A DNA stretch of 64,000 nt from Onchocerca volvulus. Its lineage: Eukaryota > Nematoda > Chromadorea > Rhabditida > Onchocercidae. Each line of letters begins with the position of its first letter. Positions within the stretch are counted from its first letter, which is position 1. Below the pieces are notes generated by a model. It saw only the letters and a list, made by a program, of their open reading frames with translations. It was not told the origin of the DNA and made no database searches. Shown here one piece after another: positions 1-11,570 of this stretch. Location: NCBI GenBank assembly GCA_000499405.2, contig HG738136.1, positions 2,520,646 through 2,584,645 of the forward strand. The letters are read 5' to 3'. Both the position numbers and the translations under genes were made by a program.

Positions 1-143
1 TAATATGCATTGCGCCGCAATAGAAAATATAATATTTCTGCAGTGAAGAATAACACTAATATATTTTATTTCACAAGACATAATTTCGAATCACAAGAAA
101 AATGACTAAATATAGAAAACTAAGTACTTCTAAACGTTTGGAC

Positions 144-3100
144 CTAAGCAGCGGTTCGCAAAATGTCTTCGAATTTCTTGAATTGCGAACTTATACTCAT
201 ATCGATGAATTTGTCACCGATGCTCACCATCATACCACCAAGGATACTCGGTTTCACAGTCAAATGAATCTGCAAATTTTGTCCAGGCTTTGCAAATTTC
301 TTCAACGATTCTCTCAATGCTTCTTCATGTTTCTTGCTAAGTTGCTGAAATAAAATAAATTGCCTATATTTTTATATGATGAAATTTTTTAAATTTAATT
401 CTAGACTTGGAAGGTAACGAGAACAAATGCTGAAATTAAATCACTTCAACAATAGCAAACTAATCAACCAAGAACATTATTTCTTGATTTTAACAATGAT
501 TCATATTTCTGCTAATGATAATTCCTAATGATTCAGGCTTAATTTTTCTCTTCAGCTTCAAAAAAAATATATTAATTTTCTTTCTCTTCAAGAAAATAAC
601 AATAAATTGTCAGCAAAAAAAAAAAAAAAAGAAAAAGAAAAAAACGATAGCATCGCAAATTATCATAATTACCTCAGCAGTAATTACTTCGACGACCAAT
701 TCACCGCGGTGCGCTCGCATAATCGAATCGTACAACTGCATAATCTCTTTAAGGAGATTTAATCGTCCATTTTCAGCCAATAATACTGAAAAAAAAATAA
801 TGATAATAACTATATAACTCGAAAGCAAATGAATGAAATATCGAGGAAATAATACAAGTCAAAATATTTATTATCGCAATTTTAAAAGCACCAAACCATG
901 ATAATAGGAATGAGAAAAGAGAAGAATTTCCAAATCAAATGTAAAATTCATGGAAATTCTATTTTGCCAAAGAATTTAGAATTTAAACTTTCCCTCTCAC
1001 TGCCTTCCGCTGTCTCGACAGTAATCCAAGAGTTTAGCATTATCAGTATCATCGTGCACAAATAAAAAAATTATAAAACTTCAAATGAAAGTTCGATAAA
1101 TTAATTATGCAAAATTTAAATGCCAAAGTTGGTCATTTAAATAAAGAATGAACAAAAACTTTTTAAAAAAGTTCTTAAATTTTGAAACATTGAAAATTTC
1201 GGTAAACAAAATGATATAGGAATTTGTTGCATCAAAGTTGCAAACTATGGTAATATAGCAGTGACTATAGATGAAATCCTTTAAAAGCTTCATTGATCTT
1301 CCAAAATGACTCATTTCTTTCACGAGTTGCGGTTGATTATCTCGGATCTCTTAACAGTCTTTTGTATTCAATACGCTTTTTAGCTTCCGCATACTTCCTG
1401 ATATACACCGTGCTTATCATTAAATTTTTTTCTACTATCCCAATTGAAATTTATCAATGGCTAAAATAACTATCACCCAAATTTTTAGTGATTTTGAAAT
1501 TTGTGGAATCAAGTCTTTTGAAAAATTTAATTTCAGATGACATCCACTACTTCATCGGAAGATGACTTGAAGGAACTTTTGAAAACAATGGAAAAAAGTA
1601 AGCTTTTACTAAACATCGTACTCATTCTTTACTTCATACTAGATCTCTTTCTTCTCCCTAAACTTTTCATCGCTTATAGCCCAAAATGTGGCTAGTTTGC
1701 TCTATTCTAAAATATATTCAATTTGGGCTTACTACTTCTCCTTATTATATTTATCACACTTGTAAAATTACTTCCACAAATTATTTTATTTAGGATAGCA
1801 TAAAACAGAAAAAAAAAAAAATCTAATAATTCATGAACTCAAAGTTCCTTTGTAGTGAAACCAATCATATTATAAATTTTAGCCTCATCACTGGAATCAG
1901 AACAATCAGCAACATCATTCTGTACTACTAATTATAATCCAAGTCTAGTTGCTATTGTTGCTTTTGGATTAATGAACGGTTTCAATATGTATCTTATAAA
2001 TTACAAATCATGGCCAGCTATACTTTCAGGCATACTTTTATATTTCAATTTTGACACTTTCATCAACTTTCATATGCAAAACAATCCTCACTTTTAATCA
2101 AATTTATTATATTGAATAAAATTGGTAACCTAATTTGAAAATATGACTCTATTTAGTAAAAAAAAAAAAAAAAAAAAAAGAAAAAAACTATAAATTTCAG
2201 GTCTAATAGCTTGCCTTCAAAGTTCTCTTGTTTATGAATGGTTCAATTTGCATGGCATGAAATTGACACACAAAGAGGTAACTACTTTTTTTATGATCTA
2301 AGCCTCGATGTTCGTTGGAAACGATTCGGAGAATTCAGTTTTACAAGTTAATACATTGAAAATTTCTTCTAATAATAGATGTAACCGAAGTTCTAAGAAA
2401 CTGATCAAATTAAAAAAAAAAAAAACCTCACTTGAAAAGTTCGAAAATTATTGACTACTCATTTTAGAATAGCATAGTTTACAATATGCTATTTATGTGA
2501 GATAAGATGAAAAAATTATAATTGTTGTTTCAATCAAAAGATAATCTTTAAGCAAATATATTTCGACGAAAAAAATATCCTAGAAACATCAAAACATTTC
2601 GATTTCAATCTACCACCTCTCACTCATGATTTAACTCCTGGCAACATAACAGGTAGAGTTTCCCGATTAATTAATCCAGTTAAATAATTATCTTTTATTT
2701 AATGGAATTCCTAATTATCTGTTAACAGTTCTCATCAGTTTGTTTCCAGATTTTATCATATTGTCTTCTCAAATGTACTAATTCGATAGTAGATTATACT
2801 TTCAGTAGCACAGTAATTCAGTTTTATAAATAGGCTTATAAATAAAATTCATTACTGGAATACATGGATACAATAAAAAATTACTTTAGAAGAGAAGAAA
2901 TCAATGCTAGCAGAACTATTTCGAAATGAAACAGATGAAAAAATGAAAAGCGTTAGTAATTAAATCGAATTGATCAAAAAAAGTTCACTAAAATTTTATG
3001 AATCTCTGGCGTTATATAAGTCGTAATCCTAAAAATCAATTTCTCTAGATAAGAAAATCATTTCTTGACACTATATTTTATTAATAAACAAATTAATAAG

Positions 3101-4679
3101 CATCTTTCCGAAATTTTCGTTACATTTGATCAGAATCAATTTTACTACGATCTTTTAATGTGTAATTCTGTTTTTCGAAAAATTTCTTTCAATCTTCAGT
3201 TCTTCATTAATTTTATCAAATTTCGAATTTTTTAATTCTCCATTTCGAAATTTTTTTTTTTTTTGCAAAATTTCTTAAAATTTTATAATATTGTGACATT
3301 TACTTCGAAATCTTTCATAGAGTCTTTCATCTTTTTAGTGGTATCAAATGCATTATGGAAATGTTTATGAACATGCGAAGAAGACCGAACGAGAACGTAA
3401 GATGATGGAAGAAATAGCTAAGAAGCAAAATGAAACCAGCTAATGATTATGCAAATAATAAACGCTTATTTTTCTTAATTTGTCGATACCAAATTAACAA
3501 ATACGTACATTTTTATATCTGAATAAAATTTCCAATCATTTTGTTTAAAAATTATTTTGTCACAATTTTATAATGCAGAGATGTATATAAGCTTATATAC
3601 ATAATTAACAAATAATTAATGGTCAAACAACTGATATATTTGAAATATTTAAACTATTTATTAAGCGCTATTTCAACGAATATTTTTAAAATATGAAGGA
3701 ACACATCATAATTTATGTAAACATAAGTACAAATCTAGATAAATAAAAAAAAGACAAACGTACTAACCCAAGAAATTGAGCGTTTCCTTGCTTACATTTA
3801 GATTTTTGGCAATATCCTTTACAGTATTTACTTTAGATAACGGTGTTAACGCAGGATCTAGTACAAAATTCTAAAAATAGTGCCATTTAATGATAATTTA
3901 GCTTGAAGCCAAAGTATATTTAATATGGTTCCTGAAAAAAAAAAATCCACCAATATATCAAGTACATATTTTTTATAGTTTGATTTGACTTGTAGCATGA
4001 AACTATACCAATGAAGTGTGCGTTATTTATTACATCAAATTTCTGTTACTCAACTAATGATACTTCCACTTTATCATAGATTAGAATTGAGATGAAAATT
4101 TTCTTTCTCCTAACATACCTTAAATTTAGCACTATTTTGGTAAGCATTCTGTAATGCCTTGAGGTCCTTTTCAATAGCGTCAAGATTTTTGTCTTTCACT
4201 GCTGCTGAATACAATGCTACTGCATATCGTCCTTCTACTCCATGTACCTGAAGATTACTTTAACTTTGTGAAATAATCAAATATGGAGAAATACAAAAAG
4301 AAACTTTCAACAGGCAATCAAATTTGAAAGTTAGCAACGTATTTGATAGTAACTTGGGATAACGAAATTAAGTCTATAATGTGTTTAACAAAGCAATCTA
4401 GCTAAATCAACAAATTCTAAATGAATTTGGGAGATCTATTGGTTATCAGAACATGATAAGATTCATGCTTATTCCGATAAACATATCAATCTGGCTTATA
4501 GAACTATCAATGAACATGAAATGAGAGTTATGAGATACTATTTTCAATTTACTTTTTACCCAATACAAGTTTGAAAAAAATCGAAACTTTCTTACCTGAA
4601 CAGGTGATCTTACAATTTGTTCCGCTGCTCGGACAGCAGTACTCAATGACATACATCGACGAAATATATGCACATTCAT
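144..4679 (-). CDS. atp-3: ATP synthase OSCP subunit (ATP5PO/delta family), mitochondrial
   Basis: Oligomycin-sensitivity-conferring subunit, which joins the F1 catalytic head to the peripheral stalk of mitochondrial ATP synthase. Exons in transcript order are 4679-4596, 4247-4119, 3870-3768, 785-673 and 344-144, with stop TAG at 146-144. Phases agree at every join, giving 209 residues, the usual family length. Seen: a basic N-terminus with [15 protein letters not shown], fitting a mitochondrial presequence; [32 protein letters not shown]; and the C-terminal [20 protein letters not shown] block. These are family hallmarks. The start was chosen because a CCAATCAG acceptor sits two bases upstream, fitting spliced-leader addition. 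The third intron, 786-3767, is about 3 kb and holds an opposite-strand gene. Identification is very secure. Confidence 0.95.
1535..1536 (+). promoter_or_regulatory. Probable spliced-leader acceptor of nested gene
   Basis: TTTAATTTCAG is followed immediately by the ATG at 1537. This is the canonical position for nematode trans-splicing. A 5' UTR exon cannot be excluded. Confidence 0.5.
1537..3443 (+). CDS. Small two-TM protein nested in OSCP intron, family not recognised
   Basis: I do not recognise the family. Exons are 1537-1597, 1883-2029, 2201-2277, 2553-2657 and 3339-3443 (stop TAA), about 164 residues. The N-terminus is acidic and Ser/Thr-rich ([20 protein letters not shown]). Two hydrophobic segments follow: one around [18 protein letters not shown], the other around [20 protein letters not shown]. 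The C-terminus is charged ([20 protein letters not shown]). This suggests a small membrane protein with a basic coiled tail, for example in a mitochondrial or ER membrane (inference). The start follows a TTTCAG acceptor directly, fitting spliced-leader addition. The second intron begins with GC, not GT. The fourth donor (AGA/GTTTCC) was picked to keep frame; the better-looking GTAGAG five bases upstream breaks frame. AATAAA lies at 3457-3462. The whole gene lies in an intron of the opposite-strand OSCP gene. Confidence 0.7.
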
Positions 4680-4681
4680 TC

Positions 4682-4683
4682 CT
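4682..4683 (-). promoter_or_regulatory. Probable spliced-leader trans-splice acceptor of OSCP gene
   Basis: The minus strand reads TTTTCCAATCAG then GA then ATG. An acceptor two bases before the initiator, with no coding exon visible upstream, fits nematode SL1 addition. It could instead be a cis acceptor for an unseen 5' UTR exon. Confidence 0.5.
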
Positions 4684-5704
4684 GATTGGAAAATAATATG
4701 ACAGGTGGTTAACTGATGAGGAAAATTTGCAAGAACAATTAGTACAAGAACCTCAAACAAGCTGTTCGTCTAATAGATCATTTTTAACAAACATTGCTTG
4801 TCTAATAGTCATTTTTGGCAAATATTACTCATCCAATAAACCATTCCTAACAAACAAAACAAGCCGATTTCGAGAACAATAACATCGCTAGTGCTTCTTA
4901 TCGAACTTCACTATTTCCTGCCCCTCCCAATCATTGATAACATTCAAAAATGTGGGATCTCGTAAATTCTCTCAATCCCTCGCCCATTCTAACTCATAAA
5001 TCCCAGCTATCTTCGTTGTTTCTCCTTCTAGCATACAATTTTTCTATATTTGCAATTCCCTCACCAGATTCTCTCCCTCCCTCCTTTCCCTTTTCACGTG
5101 CTGCCACTGGAAAACTACACAGAGTTATGTTTAACGCGGCCCATTACATAACTGTTTGTGGCCTTTTTTTGAGGCCGAATTTTTGCTGAAATTATTTTTT
5201 TTATTTATTTTGATTGGTCGAGAGAGTTCGTTTACAATATTTGAATTTAGTTAGCTCAAGTAATGATACAGAAATAGAATACAAGAATTGGATATCGAAG
5301 CATCGAATAAATAATTAAATTGGAATTAAGTTCAGACAAAAGAGTTAGATCACACTGTTTCAGTTTAGTTAATTCATATGATTACGTGGGAGAAATACGT
5401 GGGATAAAAGAACTGGATATCGTAATTGCGAAAAAATGTCAATTTGGAATTAAGATTCGAGCAAAAGGGTTAGATTCCAGTATTTGAATTCCATTATTTT
5501 AGATAATGGTATTTAGATGGAATAAAAGAACTGGATATCGAACATCAACGACGAATTAAGTTGATATTAAGTTTTAAGCATTGATATGAACTATCATCTT
5601 GTGCAGCTTTTTCGGTGAACTATTTGTCAGTAACATCAATTTTTCCTATGTGATGTATTTTATATAATAATTAATATCTATCAATCGTGATTTTGTTCCT
5701 GCAG
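4684..5704. promoter_or_regulatory. Divergent intergenic region between OSCP and CCDC86 genes
   Basis: About 1 kb between two diverging start codons, so it must hold both promoters. The pyrimidine-rich part at about 4910-5100 has short open frames but no convincing splice structure. From about 5233 it contains the tandem repeat listed separately. A CTGCAG acceptor at 5699-5704 precedes the CCDC86 start by three bases. No TATA or other promoter element could be assigned with confidence. Confidence 0.4.
5233..5580. repeat. Three diverged tandem units of about 122 bp
   Basis: Each unit runs in the same order: a TTTGAATT/CAGTTTAGTTA-like start, a GATAAAAGAACTGGATATCG-like core (5289-5297, 5409-5418 and 5529-5538 all read GGATATCG), AATTGGAATTAAG or its variant, then AAAAG(A/G)GTTAGAT. 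Unit 3 lacks the last motif. The spacing of GGATATCG is close to 120 bases. Divergence between units is obvious, so the array is old. Confidence 0.7.
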
Positions 5705-5707
5705 GAT

Positions 5708-6649
5708 ATGATGATCCAAGAAATAGATGACTTGGAAAACTCTCATGTGAGTACGTCAACAGGCGAACATGCAACTGACATCATTATGGAAAGTGATGAT
5801 GTCACTAACATGGATAATGAGTGTAGTAAGACTGTATTCCGTAAACCTAAATCAGGTCGATGGTGGAAATCAATGCGGAAGGAAAGGTACGATTTACTTT
5901 CACCTGAGTATTGAAAATTTACATATCTCTAAAAAGACTTGCGACATTTTTGAAAAGTCTTCGAGATTTCTTTAATTTATGGGTGGAATCAAATAAAAGT
6001 AAGGCATGTTTTCCAGATATTCATTACATTAAAATTTGCCAGGTTAATTATTTGTTTTCTCTACATAAGTTTCGAATTTGAAAATACTAATTTTAGATCT
6101 TCCGCTGTTATAAAAGTAAAACCACTGAAATCTTCATGGGAACGTAAGATGCGTGCAAAAGCAGAACTGGAAAACGTTAGAAAATTACAGCAAGAAGTAC
6201 GCGATAAATTAGCTGCCAAAAAAGCAGTAAGTGAATAAGTAGTCTTAATTTTGACAAATTTTATTTTTGTTTCCCCTATTAATGTGAAACAATCATTTTT
6301 GTTACTATGCAGTGCAATGTATGTTATAGGAAGGATTTTTGTAAATTTAACTACCATTTATTTATCAAATTCAATTTAAGTAGTTTAGATTTCGAAGTAA
6401 AGTGTGCTTAAACTGAATAGAATACCACATTATCGTAATCCTAATCGAAATTAATAATGTTTTTTTCAAAATATTTTTTCAATTAGATTTCTGATTCAGG
6501 CGAAAATAGAAGCTCGAAAGGAACATGAAAGAAGGCAAAAGGAAAATGAGAGGAAAGGGGAAATCGTCCAAGTTATTAAGAATACGCAAAAATTAAAGAA
6601 AACAAAAAAGAAGCAATTGAGAAGAATCGAGAAACGCAATATCACTTGA
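5708..6649 (+). CDS. Cgr1/CCDC86 family nucleolar rRNA-processing protein
   Basis: Nucleolar protein of the Cgr1 (yeast) / CCDC86 (animal) family, needed for 60S pre-rRNA processing. Exons are 5708-5886, 6097-6226 and 6500-6649 (stop TGA), 152 residues, phases consistent. The N-terminal ~45 residues are acidic and low in conservation. The family core follows: SGRWWKSMRKER, VKVKPLKSSWERKMRAKAE, a long charged helix rich in K, E and R, then RKGEIVQVIKN and KLKKTKKKQLRRIEKRN at the C-terminus. This is the diagnostic end of the family. The start is the first ATG of a pair, three bases after a CTGCAG acceptor. AATAAA lies at 7037-7042. TRAX follows in the same direction about 0.68 kb downstream, so an operon is possible but unproven. 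Confidence 0.9.
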
Positions 6650-7324
6650 AGTTGAATTATTTTTCTCAAATTGTAGCGCTTTGTCTGTTCTCGTCCATTA
6701 ATCTAAATTTAATAGATTTCAACTTAACAGGAATTAATAAATTAAAATTTAGCAAATTACTTATTTGAATTAGAAAATTCAGATGATTTGGAAACATCGA
6801 GAAGGCAAAGAAAGTTGAGAGATAAAGGAGATTGAAGTAGTGGATCTTTTTTTCAAAGGAATGAAAAAAGAGAATTGGGACGTTAAAGTTTATACCGTTC
6901 TTGCAAAAGTTGCGAAGCTCATATTAATTTTTGATTATTTTTGAAATATTTCTTAGAAATTTTGCGTATTGTCCGATTTGAATTCCTCTTCTTCGAAAGA
7001 ATGTGATGATTGTTGCTTATTTCATATGTTTTATGTAATAAATTTTTTGACTTTTTTTTTCTTGAATTTATGCTAGATGGATTTACGTTTACATATTAAA
7101 ATTAAAATTAAACATTTTGTTATAAATTTTGCTCAAAATATTAATTTTGTAATAATCTGATGGTTCTTGTTGCTGAATCCAGCTAGTTTCAAAGCCCTTG
7201 ATTGAGGAACTAGATTTTAAGCTGAAATGATATGTGGTAGGTTTTTTTTAACTGATAAAGTTCTTATGATGCATGTGTAATGGTGATAATGCTTTTCTTT
7301 TTTGGAGCCATAAAATCCGTAAAG

Positions 7325-10300
7325 ATGTCCAAAGCGCAGGCGCAGACTAGTTCAGGAAAATCATATAATCGAGGGCAAGGTCGTTACAAACGAGGTCATG
7401 ATAACAGTACTGATGATGATGGTGTTAGTTCATCAAGATATCAGCGAACTTTTACTGACGAAGAAAAAAATGATTTCGTCAATTATCAAAAAGGTTAAAC
7501 AACTTTTTCTTGAGAGAAATAAACTTTTTTACTTGTATTGAGGCGAATCTATTGTCTTATCCTCGTTGAGGAACAGGTCTCAGTTGAAGATATTTCGAGA
7601 TGATCGTTTTTTCTAAAATGTCATTTTATGTTCATTTGCATAAGATTATGGTAGGAATGTAATAGAAAATAAAAAGTTTGATAGATGTGCATCAAAATTT
7701 AATATATCGAAATTGGAGACTGAAAACTTGTCATGAAAAGTTCATTTCTTTCAAGTACTTTCATTCGGGAAGAGATTATTAATGTGGAATAAATTTAAAA
7801 AGAATTTTAGCGTTTAACTCAATTTTTAAATTTATATCTATTTTCGAATTTTCTTTTTTTCTTTGTTGACATAATTTTTTTAGATTTCTGAAATTTTTTC
7901 AGAAATGGACGAAAGACGTGATCGATATGAAAGGATAGTGAAATTATCACGTGATGTAATTATTGAATGTAAACGAATCATCTTCCAGTTGCATCGTACA
8001 GTCACTGTTAATACATCGGAAGGCAAAGGTTTATATAGGTTTTAATTTTATTGAAAGCTATAATTTTCTTAACGTGGTAGATTTATGATTTTCGGTGTTT
8101 CGAAAAGTTAAAAAATAAAGCAATGAATTTGGCATAATTCTGTTATTCGGAATTGGAATAAAAGAAGCTAATTTAACAGATTTTATTTCTCAATTTAAGC
8201 TTTTGTCTGCGGCATTGTCTTATTTTTCTTGATAAAAATGCTATTCGACGGGATCAAGGATAAAGATCAGGCAATTCATTAAATGATAGGATACATAGAG
8301 CGCCATCATTAATAATGAGACAGACAATTATCAATAAAATTTGCACACACTCTTATCATAATGACTTAACCTTATATCTATTTACCATTATTTGGAAATG
8401 TCTTGACTTATGTTCAAAATCATCTGCTTTCTCCTGGAATAATCCAAAAGCTTAACATTTATCTCATTTGGTAGTTCAACTATATGATAGGCATAAAAGA
8501 GACTTTTTAGCTATAGATTTTTCGAAGAACCTCCTAATTCAGCTTCCAAATCTTTTAATTACCCACTTGTTAGTTATAATTGATTAACTTTTCTCGTAAC
8601 ACTCATTAATTTGTATCTGGTATCCTTGAAACGATTCATTATTGTAATCTTATCATCTGATGCATATGATTTCTAATCTGTTTTTAGAAGAATTACTAAA
8701 AGAGGCAGATAAACGATTTAATGAAGTGCGTAATAAACTGCTTCGACAAATGGCAAAGGAACTTTGTTATTTGGATCAGTACTATTATGTAAAATCTTAT
8801 GACTGGGCTCTTGAAGGTAATTCTTGTTTTCAGTGCACATCTCTCCAGCATCTTTTTAATTTACATGATTGATTTTGATTTTTTTTTCAGTCTGTTATCA
8901 ATGTTTATTATTTAGTGAGGGTGTTAGAAACTGAAATATAAAGTAAACTTAATTTGGCATTTGCATGTTGTACTGCATTTTCCAACATTCCAAAGATTTG
9001 TTTTCTACCTTTAATCATTGTGGGACACTCATTCTTGTGAAAGAAATAAGTTCAATTACTTAAAAGAAGGAAACGTTTATTTATTGTTCTCATTAATTAA
9101 TAAATTTAAGCTAATAATGTATATAAATTTTGTACCAGTGTTTGTTTTCAGAATATATTGAAGCTTTAGCATTTTATAAGTTCCTAACATCGGGGGAAGT
9201 ACTTTTGTACAGTGAAGTAATCGATGCACTGCAGTTTGTTGATGCAGATACTGAAGAAAACAAAAAGTTACTTTTGTTCATTTTTGCGAATTTCAATTTA
9301 ACTTGCAAATTTTTATCGCTGTCAGCACTAAACATTCTTGGAAATCAATACGTATCAAATATGACTTGTAGTACTACTGCAAAATATGCAGACCAAGTGC
9401 CAAACTACATGTTCTATTTTACAAATTTCAAGCATGGACCATATGTAGCTTTGATTGTTTTATTTTGAAGTAACTAGTCAAATTATCAAATTAAAACTAC
9501 GACATTCTTCAAGTTACCCTTTGATTTTTGTCATTACTGTCACTCTTCATAACGCAAATTACAAGAATCAAAAATCAATTTTGAATTGATTTTAATAAAA
9601 AATTTTCCAGTTTTTCTAGAAAAATATTTTTGAATGCTTTTGTTTTTGCAATTTGATTTATTCAGTTATTAAAATAAGGAATTTTGGTTTTGGACTAAAA
9701 GTGGAAGTTTTAAGGCTTTATATGGAACTACCTGAGATAACGTATTTGATGGGACTTTTCGATGTAGGTGGCGAGCTGATGAGACTTGCCATTAGTGAGG
9801 TTTGTTGAATTTGAGTTTTTTAAAAAAATTTGATTCTTTTATTTTATTATTCTCCTAAGTCGGAAAAAATGGACTAGCTCAAAGTATGGAAAGATGAGAG
9901 CTTCTATTCTCAGTTCTTTTGTTTGCCAGAAGTTGGAAATGTACTAAATTTTCATGCAGTTACCCTTAAAATAAATTGGATATATCATCTAAATTTCTGC
10001 TTAGTATAGCTACATACAGACTATGCTAAATGTTAAACTGTTCAAATTTCAGGAGACTTATGGTATCAGTCATATAGTTCAGTATTTGTTTTAGTTGACG
10101 AAAATAAAGTAATATAAAATAAATGAGAAAGCAAACGGACTTTCAGATTTTTGAATTTTTAGGTTTCATCAGGTAATAGTGAAACAGCTGTAAATATTGT
10201 TAATTACATGCGGTTATTGTACGAATCCTATGAATTTCTGGGCAATATAATTCATACTGCAGAATGGACAAAGAAATCCCAGGTTTTCCGAGATTGTTTA

Positions 10301-10693
10301 ATGAAGGTTCGTTTTTCTTTCTGTGGTTGAAAGCCAGTTGTTAACATTATGTCTTGTTATAATTTTGAAAGATTTTCAATAGGATATCTGCTAGATTTCT
10401 TTGATAAATTTAAATTTATATTGCTTTCCAATAAAATTTAAATTTTTATCGCTTTCCAATAAAATAATTGATATTCCATGTCAAAAAAATTTGAAGAAAA
10501 TTTCATTTTTAAATCGTAATAGTATTATTTTTATATTGCAAAATATTTATGTTTTTAAATGTTTTGCATTTCCTAAAATATGTGATAAAGTTACCTTTTT
10601 TATCAGGTTGAAAACGCTTTGTATAAATGGAAAATTCGTGAAAACGATATGCCTACTGAAGCAGCAAATATCCAAACAAACACATCCATATGA
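7325..10693 (+). CDS. tsnax: Translin-associated factor X (TRAX)
   Basis: TRAX partners with translin in the C3PO complex, an RNase that removes the passenger strand in RNAi and processes tRNA fragments. Exons are 7325-7493, 7903-8028, 8688-8816, 9152 to about 9266, about 9679-9799, 10163-10306 and 10607-10693 (stop TGA), roughly 300 residues against 290 in human. Family signatures seen: ERRDRYERIVKLSRDVIIECKRIIFQLHR, RQMAKELCYLDQYYYVKSY, ALEEYIEALAFYKFL, ITYLMGLFDVGGELMRLAISE, NYMRLLYESYEFLGN and a VENALYKWKIREND ending. In the family, C3PO catalytic acidic residues lie in the EYVEA and GELMR helices, and the equivalents EYIEA and GELMR are present. The join between exons 4 and 5 is uncertain: the best-looking acceptor, at 9665, breaks phase. 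The N-terminal ATG at 7325 is a choice; an upstream in-frame ATG lies at 7280. Confidence 0.9.
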
Positions 10694-11570
10694 TGTTTGC
10701 AGTTATTTTTTTTTCTGAGGAAGCTGTTCTTTAAGGAAGAATTATCGGAACTGTTGAATTGTTTAAAATATTGTACTTGATAATAAGAATCGAAAAGATT
10801 CGCTTTCATTTTAACAAAGGTCATCAGTTGTCGTCAAACTGAATCATAAGACTGAAATGAGATGATTTCTTTCTTTTTTGAAAATAGAATTACTATTAAT
10901 CTTAATCGATTTGGATCCATTTTCACTTTTTTGTTATTTTTTGTCGTTTGATAAGTAATTGCTGAAAGATTTTATTGATTTCTCAAGTTTCTTTTTGTTT
11001 TCGTATTTCCCAATAATAAAAATAATGGTATGAATGGTGTCTGTAAGAAGAATAACATATTTGTTGAAACTTTTCAAGGTTTACACAATTTGATTTAAAT
11101 ATTCCTGTTCCAAACTAGTTTTAATTTTGATGATTAGGAATAAGTTGAGTATAATGAGAGCAGAAATATTTATTACCGATATCTTCTGGTTTTCAACGAA
11201 TAGTTTCATTATTTCGGCAAGACATAAAAAGTAATTGTTGAGTTTAATGAATTATGGACCCATTAGAGACCTTGGTGAATGATGGCAATTAACTTCAATT
11301 CGATTCGATTTCACTATATTCATTGTTTAACATTGTGCATCATATTACAATTTATAGATTATTTTATCAATATAAACTTAGAATATTTCAAAAAGATTTT
11401 TTTCCATGTAATCTAAAATTTATTATTCACTTTGGCATCTAATAAATTTCTCAAATTAGTATGACTTATGTCACCCTACAATTCTTGTTTTTTATATTAA
11501 ATTCTCAAAAATTTTTATCATTTTGAAAAAATAGGAAAATATATGCATATTTTAGCAGATCATATTTTGA
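10694..11570. other. Intergenic between converging TRAX and acyl-CoA synthetase genes
   Basis: 877 bases between two stop codons, so both 3' UTRs fall here. AATAAA at 11015-11020 could serve TRAX. No open frame with coding character was seen. Confidence 0.6.

Noticed and set aside
102..353. Plus-strand open frame at the left edge
   Set aside because: It is the complement of the last OSCP exon (344-144), which has clear family motifs.
4950..5189. Plus-strand open frame in the divergent intergenic region
   Set aside because: Pyrimidine-rich, no family signal, no matching splice or spliced-leader site.
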